Assembly: GCA_039182965.1 (NCBI GenBank)
Contig: JBCDBW010000033.1
Coordinates: 1 to 38,177, forward strand
DNA: 38,177 nt
DNA from: JBCDBW01 sp039182965
Lineage (GTDB): Bacteria > Verrucomicrobiota > Verrucomicrobiia > Verrucomicrobiales > DEV007
Direction: 5' to 3'
In this document: in pieces, positions 33,283 to 38,177 of the stretch
Layout: the number at the start of each line of letters is the position of its first letter
How positions within the stretch are numbered: position 1 is the first letter of the stretch
The notes under the pieces: model-generated
Seen by the model: only the letters and a program-made list of their open reading frames with translations
What the model was told of the DNA's origin: nothing
Databases searched by the model: none
Translations under genes and position numbers: made by a program

Positions 33283-34767
33283 ATGCTCCCCCGCTTATCC
33301 TCTCTCTTTCGTCTCGTATCTATCGCGGTCGCGGGAACAGTCGGCACAAATTCCGCCGGGGCAGATCAGCCTAACATCCTGTTTATTGTGTCTGACGACC
33401 TCCAGGCGTGCATGGGCTCGTATGGCAATCCCATCTGCCAAACCCCCTTCTTGGACCGTCTCGCCTCGGAAGGTGTCCGTTTCGAAAACGCCCACTGCCA
33501 ATACCCCGTCTGCGGCCCCTCCCGCGCCTCCTTTATGAGTGGCCTCTATCCCGACTCCAACGGCATCCGTGGCAATAGTAGAACGATCGGTTCTTTCCGC
33601 GCCGTCACCGAATCTCTCGCCAATCACCCCTCGATCGGGGGATTCCTCCGCGACCACGGTTATTACTCCGCCCGCGTCGGGAAGATCTACCACATGGGAG
33701 TCCCAGGTGGTATCGAAGCCGGCGACCCAGGCGGCGATGACCCGGATTCATGGGACTACGCCTACAATGTCCTCGCCCCCGAAACTTTCAGCCCAGGTGA
33801 TCTCGAGCTTCTTTCCCCCACCCGCACACACTACGGCTCCAATTTCGCCCGCCTCATCGTTCCCGATGAACAGGCCAATACCCAAGCCGATTACCTTGCC
33901 ACGTCTCAGGCCATTGCCATTATCGAAAATCGCGCTGGAGAGGTTTCTCACCGCTCCAATAAAACAAAGCCTTCCCCTGGAGCCCCCTTCTTTCTCGCCG
34001 TCGGCCTTGTCCGCCCCCACGTCCCCTCAGTCGCCCCCAAACGCCTCTTCGATCTCTATCCAGAAAACAAAATTCCTTTGCCGGAATTCCCGCCCGACGA
34101 CCTCAACGATGTGCCCGCCCCCGCCGCCGCCATGCAAAACACGCCACGCTATGGCATGAATAAAAAACAACAAAAACAGGCCGTCGCCGCATACTACGCC
34201 ACGGTCACCTACCTCGACGAGCAGGTCGGCCGACTCCTCAATACCCTCGACCGCCTCGATTTGCGCAACAACACGGTCGTCATTTTCACATCCGACCACG
34301 GCTTCAATCTCGGCGAACATGATTGCTGGCAAAAACTCTCTCTCTGGCGCGATAGCACCCGCGTCCCCCTCTACATTTCCGCCCCCCAATTCCCCCAATC
34401 CAAGGGCAAAACCGCCCGCCAAATCGTCGAACTCATCGATCTTTACCCCACCATCGCCGAACTCACCGGTCTCGCCAAAGAAGCCCCCCCCATTCTCCAA
34501 GGCCAAAGCCTCGTCCCCCTCCTCAAGAACCCCGCCCGCACCGATTGGCCAAAACCCTACGCCTACACCGTCACTCAAAACAAAGGCCAAGCCATCAATA
34601 CCGAACGCTATCGCTACAGCAAATGGGGCGACCAGGGCGAAGAGCTCTACGACCACAAAACCGATCCCAACGAATTCACCAATCTTGTCGACAATCCCGA
34701 GCACGCTACGCCATTAAAACAGCTTCGGTCCTTCTTGGAAGACGCCCAAAACCGCACCAATTTGTGA
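33283..34767 (+). CDS. iduronate-2-sulfatase-like sulfatase, secreted
   Basis: The protein has 494 residues from ATG 33283, which precedes a signal peptide (MLPRLSSLFRLVSIAVAGTV). Motifs: NILFIVSDDL, the formylglycine site CGPSR (Cys77, Arg81), GKIYHMG, VGLVRPHVPSVAPKRLFDLY, YLDEQVGRLLNTLD and FTSDHGFNLGEHDCWQK. The block with LVRPHVP and HGFNLGEH-x-x-W-x-K is the signature of iduronate-2-sulfatase-type enzymes, which usually act at C2 of uronic acids in animal or algal polysaccharides. It is a periplasmic or secreted enzyme that needs formylglycine maturation. It sits in the sulfatase cluster; the next gene follows after 200 bases. Confidence 0.9.
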   Translation: MLPRLSSLFRLVSIAVAGTVGTNSAGADQPNILFIVSDDLQACMGSYGNPICQTPFLDRLASEGVRFENAHCQYPVCGPSRASFMSGLYPDSNGIRGNSRTIGSFRAVTESLANHPSIGGFLRDHGYYSARVGKIYHMGVPGGIEAGDPGGDDPDSWDYAYNVLAPETFSPGDLELLSPTRTHYGSNFARLIVPDEQANTQADYLATSQAIAIIENRAGEVSHRSNKTKPSPGAPFFLAVGLVRPHVPSVAPKRLFDLYPENKIPLPEFPPDDLNDVPAPAAAMQNTPRYGMNKKQQKQAVAAYYATVTYLDEQVGRLLNTLDRLDLRNNTVVIFTSDHGFNLGEHDCWQKLSLWRDSTRVPLYISAPQFPQSKGKTARQIVELIDLYPTIAELTGLAKEAPPILQGQSLVPLLKNPARTDWPKPYAYTVTQNKGQAINTERYRYSKWGDQGEELYDHKTDPNEFTNLVDNPEHATPLKQLRSFLEDAQNRTNL

Positions 34768-34966
34768 TTCTAACCCCTTGTCTGCCTCCCTTCCGGTTCC
34801 CCAAATGACGCGCAAAACGCCATACCCGTTCCTTCCTCAGGCAAAGACCTGTCAAGGTGGCACGCCTCAGCTGAACAGATGAACTGACGGTGAAGGGAAT
34901 ACCTCCTATCAAACTACCCACACCCTTGATAAAATTGCGTAAGCTGCCTAACCATTCCAAACACTC

Positions 34967-36373
34967 ATGAACTTCTCATTATTAAAACTGACTCTCATCT
35001 GCCTTGTCGCCAGCTTCCTCCCCTCGGTCGCCCTCGCAAAAACACACACAAATGTCCTCCTGATCATGGCCGACGACATGGGCTACGAATGCGTCCAGGC
35101 CAACGGCGGCGAATCCTATCAAACCCCTCGCCTCGATGACCTCGCCGCAACCGGAATGCGCTTCGAACAGTGCCACTCCCAACCGATCTGCACGCCCTCT
35201 CGCGTGCAGATTATGACCGGAATCTACAACAACACCAACTACGTAAGGTTCGGTGTCCTCGACCCCGAGGCCCGCACCTTCGGCCACCTCTTCAAAGACA
35301 ATGGATACAAAACCGTCGTTGCCGGCAAGTGGCAGCTCGAAGGCGGCTTCGAGGGACCGCATAACTTCGGCTTCGACGAATATTGCCTCTGGCAACTCAC
35401 CCGCCGCCCCCCGCGCTTCCCGAACCCCGGTTTCGAAATCAACGGAGAACAAGTCGATTTCAAGAACGGAGAATACGGCCCCGATATCGCCTCCGACTAC
35501 CTCTGCAAGTTCTTCGAGAAAAACAAGGACGAGCCTTTCTTTGCCTACTACCCGATGATCCCCCCGCACTTCCCCTTCCAACCCACCCCCGACTCGGAAG
35601 AGTGGGACCCCACTGAAAGCCGGGAATACCCTAAATCCGAATGGCGCGACGAATGGTTCGCCGACATGGTGACCTACACCGATAAAGTGGTCGGCAAACT
35701 AGTCGACAAACTCGCCGAACTGGGCCTCCGCGAAAATACGCTCATTATCTTCACCGGTGACAACGGCACCTACAAAGGCTTCGAATCTCAGTTCAAAGGG
35801 GAACCATATATCGGCGGCAAAGGCACAACGCAAGACAACGGAACCCACGTCCCCCTCATCGTGAATTGGCCAGGCACCACCCCTGCCGGTAAAGTCTCCC
35901 AATCCCTCGTCGACTTCTCCGATATGCTTCCCACCATTGCCGAAGCCGCAGGCATCAAGGTCCCCGCCGATTGGGATACCGACGGATATAGTTTCCTCTC
36001 CGAAATCAAAGGCGGCAAACCCTCTCCCCGTAAATCCATCTACTGCTGGTATAGCCGGGATGGTGCTCGTGAGAAAGCATCACAACACATGCGCACCCAA
36101 CGCTACAAACTCTACGCCGATGGGAAATTCTACGACGTCGTCAAGGACTTCGAAGAACAAAATCCCATCAATATCAAATCCCTTCCCGAAGAACTGAAAA
36201 ACGTCCACGCTCAGCTCGAAAAAGCTCTGAAAAAACGCACCGCCCAAACCAGCAAAGCCGATCCCATCCAAAACGAAAAAAGAAATAAATACTCCCGCAC
36301 TTCAAAAGAGAATACAAACAGCAACAAAGAAGCCAAAGAAGAAGCTTCCGCTAAAGACCCAAAGTCTGCTTAA
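34967..36373 (+). CDS. sulfatase (GKWQ-type) with Lys-rich tail, secreted
   Basis: The protein has 468 residues. The signal peptide is LLKLTLICLVASFLPSVALA. The domain shows NVLLIMADDMGYE, CTPSR (Cys75, Arg79), GKWQLEGG (Lys121, Gln123), FAYYPMIPPHFPF, IIFTGDNGTYKG and THVPLIVNWPG. It resembles the first sulfatase of the cluster more than the other two, sharing the Gln in place of His and the DNGT ending. The last 50 residues are rich in Lys, Glu, Asn and Ser (KSSKADP-like, NKEAKEEASAK) and have no fold; such a tail may bind polyanions or the envelope. It is preceded by a 200-base gap (34768-34966) with TTGATA near 34926 but no convincing -10. Confidence 0.9.
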   Translation: MNFSLLKLTLICLVASFLPSVALAKTHTNVLLIMADDMGYECVQANGGESYQTPRLDDLAATGMRFEQCHSQPICTPSRVQIMTGIYNNTNYVRFGVLDPEARTFGHLFKDNGYKTVVAGKWQLEGGFEGPHNFGFDEYCLWQLTRRPPRFPNPGFEINGEQVDFKNGEYGPDIASDYLCKFFEKNKDEPFFAYYPMIPPHFPFQPTPDSEEWDPTESREYPKSEWRDEWFADMVTYTDKVVGKLVDKLAELGLRENTLIIFTGDNGTYKGFESQFKGEPYIGGKGTTQDNGTHVPLIVNWPGTTPAGKVSQSLVDFSDMLPTIAEAAGIKVPADWDTDGYSFLSEIKGGKPSPRKSIYCWYSRDGAREKASQHMRTQRYKLYADGKFYDVVKDFEEQNPINIKSLPEELKNVHAQLEKALKKRTAQTSKADPIQNEKRNKYSRTSKENTNSNKEAKEEASAKDPKSA

Positions 36374-36382
36374 CCCTCTCGA

Positions 36383-36436
36383 GGGTGCCAAAAGCTTAAG
36401 CTAGAAGAACCTCCACGACCCCAGGGATTGGCACCC
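36383..36436. repeat. inverted repeat in the gap before the last sulfatase
   Basis: GGGTGCCAA (36383-36391) and TTGGCACCC (36428-36436) are perfect reverse complements around 36 bases. Inside lies the palindrome AGCTTAAGCT, and just before it CCCTC/GAGGG. Lacking a T-tail, it may be a leader structure, weak terminator or protein-binding site. Confidence 0.5.
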
Positions 36437-36517
36437 GCTACCCCTCTGTCCTCCCTAAACGAAAGGCACCAGAGTTGGGGAGCCAATATTAAATCTGTCC
36501 TCTCAAGGAACACATCT

Positions 36518-37960
36518 ATGTTCACAAAACGCCGCCGTCTTCTTGTCTTCTTCGCAGCGCTATCCCTTCTCTCCTGCCCAATTACCAACCACGCCACCTC
36601 CGCGAAACCCAATATCATCCTCATCCTCGCGGACGACCTCGGCTGGCAGGACACAGGTTTCGCAGGGGCCAAATTCTACGAAACGCCGCACCTCGATAGA
36701 CTGGCCGCCGACGGCATGATCTTCACCGCCGCCTACTCCGGTGGCCCCAACTGCGCCCCCACACGCGCCTGCCTCATGACCGGCACCTACACGCCACGGC
36801 ACCAAATCTACACCCCAGGCGGATCGTCGAAAGGCGATCCCCAATACATGCGCCTCCTCGTTCCCGCTCGAGATCGCAAAGACAAAAAACTAAACACAAA
36901 AGCTGCCGAGCAATTCACTATTTCCAATGACCTCGACCCCGCATTCGTCTGCATCCCAGAAGTCTTAAAACCCGCCGGATACAACAGCGCCCGGATCGGC
37001 AAATGGCACCTCGGCGAAGACACCCAAGGCTTCGATATCAGCTCCTCCGACGGCCTCGAAGACGATCCCTCCGGCAAACACTACGGCAACGTCCATGTCG
37101 CCGAACAACTAGCCAATCGCGCCCTCCGCTTCATAGATGAAAACAGAGGTGGCCCCTTCTTCTTATACCTCAGCCACTGGGACGTCCACACGCCCCATCG
37201 CGCCCGCGATGAGATCGTCGCCAAATATGAAAAGAAACTACATGCCCTCCACAAAAAGGTGGCACCTGGACAGAGCCCCGTCCTCGCCGGCATGATCGAA
37301 GCCGTCGACACTTCTGTCGGGCGCGTGGTCTCCAAAATCAATGAACTCAACCTCGCCGAAAATACTCTGATCATTTTCTCCAGCGACAACGGCGGTCTTC
37401 CGAAAGTCTCCCTCCTCCCTCCCCTCCGCGGCCAAAAAGGTTCCCTCTTCGAAGCCGGCACTCGCGTCCCCACCTGCGCGCGCTGGACCGGCACCATCAA
37501 ACCCGGTTCCACCTGCGATACCCCGATCACCAGTGTCGACTTCCTCCCCACCTTCGCCGCCCTGGGCCACATCGGTCTCCCTGCCGATCAACCTGCAGAC
37601 GGCACCGACGTCTCCCCACTCTTCTACGGCGACACCATCTCCGAACGCTCTATCTTCTGGCACTACCCTCTCTACCTGCAAGGTGTCGGCCTCGAGTTCA
37701 AAGTCCCCGGCGGAAAGACCTACAGCTGGCGCGGCTTCCCTTCCACCACCCTGCGCCATGACAAATGGAAAGCCATCCACTTTCACGAAGACAATTCCAT
37801 AGCCCTCTATGACCTCAAAGCCGACCCAGGAGAAAAGAAAAATCTCGCTGACGAGATACCCGAACTCGCTGCTAAATTCCGCGCCGAAATAGAGCAATGG
37901 CAAATCGCCACCAATGCCCCGGTTCCCGGCAAACCCAATCCGGCGTGCATCTTGAAATAA
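36518..37960 (+). CDS. arylsulfatase-A-type sulfatase, secreted
   Basis: The protein has 480 residues from ATG 36518, with AAGGA about eight bases upstream. The signal peptide is RRLLVFFAALSLLSCPITNH. Motifs are canonical: PNIILILADDLGWQDTG, CAPTR (Cys79, Arg83), RIGKWHLGE, SHWDVHTPH, IIFSSDNGG, LRGQKGSLFEAGTRVP and a C-terminal ALYDLKADPGEKKNLAD. It belongs to the common arylsulfatase-A-like group and retains the His missing in two neighbours. It ends the sulfatase cluster and converges on the allophanate hydrolase gene with only ten bases between the stops. It should be exported and desulfate a glycan. Confidence 0.92.
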   Translation: MFTKRRRLLVFFAALSLLSCPITNHATSAKPNIILILADDLGWQDTGFAGAKFYETPHLDRLAADGMIFTAAYSGGPNCAPTRACLMTGTYTPRHQIYTPGGSSKGDPQYMRLLVPARDRKDKKLNTKAAEQFTISNDLDPAFVCIPEVLKPAGYNSARIGKWHLGEDTQGFDISSSDGLEDDPSGKHYGNVHVAEQLANRALRFIDENRGGPFFLYLSHWDVHTPHRARDEIVAKYEKKLHALHKKVAPGQSPVLAGMIEAVDTSVGRVVSKINELNLAENTLIIFSSDNGGLPKVSLLPPLRGQKGSLFEAGTRVPTCARWTGTIKPGSTCDTPITSVDFLPTFAALGHIGLPADQPADGTDVSPLFYGDTISERSIFWHYPLYLQGVGLEFKVPGGKTYSWRGFPSTTLRHDKWKAIHFHEDNSIALYDLKADPGEKKNLADEIPELAAKFRAEIEQWQIATNAPVPGKPNPACILK

Positions 37961-37970
37961 CAGTCAATGC

Positions 37971-38177
37971 TCAGCCCTGCCCCACAAAGCTACGCCAATC
38001 GCCTAGCTCCGTGATTTCCTCCGCACTCTCCACCGCATAGCCCTCGCAAAGAAAGCCCGGCACCTCCTCGCCATCCTCCAATTCCACCTTGCCAATCCCA
38101 AGCGGTGCCGGAATCTGCGCCACAAAATCCCCGAAGCGATCCGTGGGCAACTCCCACACCTCCACAGCAATAGCCGC
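37971..38177 (-). CDS. atzF: allophanate hydrolase, C-terminal end only
   Basis: Only the last 68 codons lie in the window; the gene continues past the right edge. The text W-E-LPTDRFGDFVAQIPAPLG, then GKVELEDG, VPGFLCEGYAVESAEEIT and LGDWRSF, follows the C-terminal domain of allophanate hydrolases (IPAPLGIG, GFLCE, A-x-DIT, GGWR). The full enzyme splits allophanate into ammonia and CO2, completing urea-carboxylase-dependent urea use in the cytoplasm. Whether it is a free enzyme or part of a urea amidolyase fusion cannot be seen. Confidence 0.85.
   Translation of the reverse strand, partial: AAIAVEVWELPTDRFGDFVAQIPAPLGIGKVELEDGEEVPGFLCEGYAVESAEEITELGDWRSFVGQG

Noticed and set aside
1..38177. 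CRISPR arrays, tRNA/rRNA genes, insertion sequences or phage genes
   Set aside because: Looked for on both strands; no regularly spaced repeats, tRNA-like cloverleaf ends, transposase or integrase motifs were seen.

Overview
The window reads as a chromosomal segment of a Verrucomicrobiota-type bacterium (PVC superphylum). The evidence is the combination of Planctomycete-type cytochrome/DUF1549/DUF1553 and DUF1501 proteins, a DUF1080 (3-keto-disaccharide hydrolase) protein, a PEP-CTERM protein, a DP/W-repeat secreted protein and four clustered sulfatases. This is inferred from protein families; there is no rRNA or tRNA in the window to confirm it. The + strand is visibly rich in C over G throughout, whichever strand the genes lie on.

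Layout. Left edge (1-2311, minus strand): the 5' part of a xanthine-dehydrogenase small subunit (xdhA) and a lipoate ligase/octanoyltransferase-like gene, separated by apparent gene debris. At 2386-2529 there is a promoter-like pair and a strong hairpin with a T-tail that could bound a small RNA. It is followed by a membrane-anchored protein of helical DP repeats (2726-4126). From 4328 to 10596 there is an exopolysaccharide block: three GT4 glycosyltransferases, a GDP-mannose 3,5-epimerase homologue and a flippase. A secreted DUF4412-like protein closes this part (10732-11598).

From 11590 to 17839 (minus) lies a tightly coupled operon: a PhoD-like phosphodiesterase, a broken gene, a five-heme cytochrome c and a PQQ-sugar-dehydrogenase-like beta-propeller. 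From 18137 to 23900 (plus) lies a secreted sugar-catabolic set: DUF1080 hydrolase, Tat-exported Gfo/Idh/MocA oxidoreductase, PSCyt1-DUF1549-DUF1553 protein and Tat-exported DUF1501 protein. Then come a lamin-tail PEP-CTERM protein, an alpha/beta hydrolase, a pseudopilin, a GT-C membrane glycosyltransferase and a TauD-like dioxygenase.

At 29765-30639 (minus) there is an unrecognised two-gene unit: a 174-residue helical protein and a 100-residue peptide with a double-glycine-like leader and one membrane segment. The right part (30893-37960, plus) is a sulfated-glycan utilisation cluster: four sulfatases of different types and an acetylxylan-esterase-like hydrolase. The right edge holds the C-terminus of an allophanate hydrolase (minus).

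Together the genes suggest a marine-type polysaccharide specialist that makes its own exopolysaccharide and desulfates, deacylates and oxidises external glycans. Four gaps (about 1.3-1.6, 15.3-15.9, 24.6-25.0 and 26.7-27.2 kb) hold minus-strand reading fragments that shift frame repeatedly, which looks like gene decay. The least explained element is the small leader-peptide operon near 30 kb.
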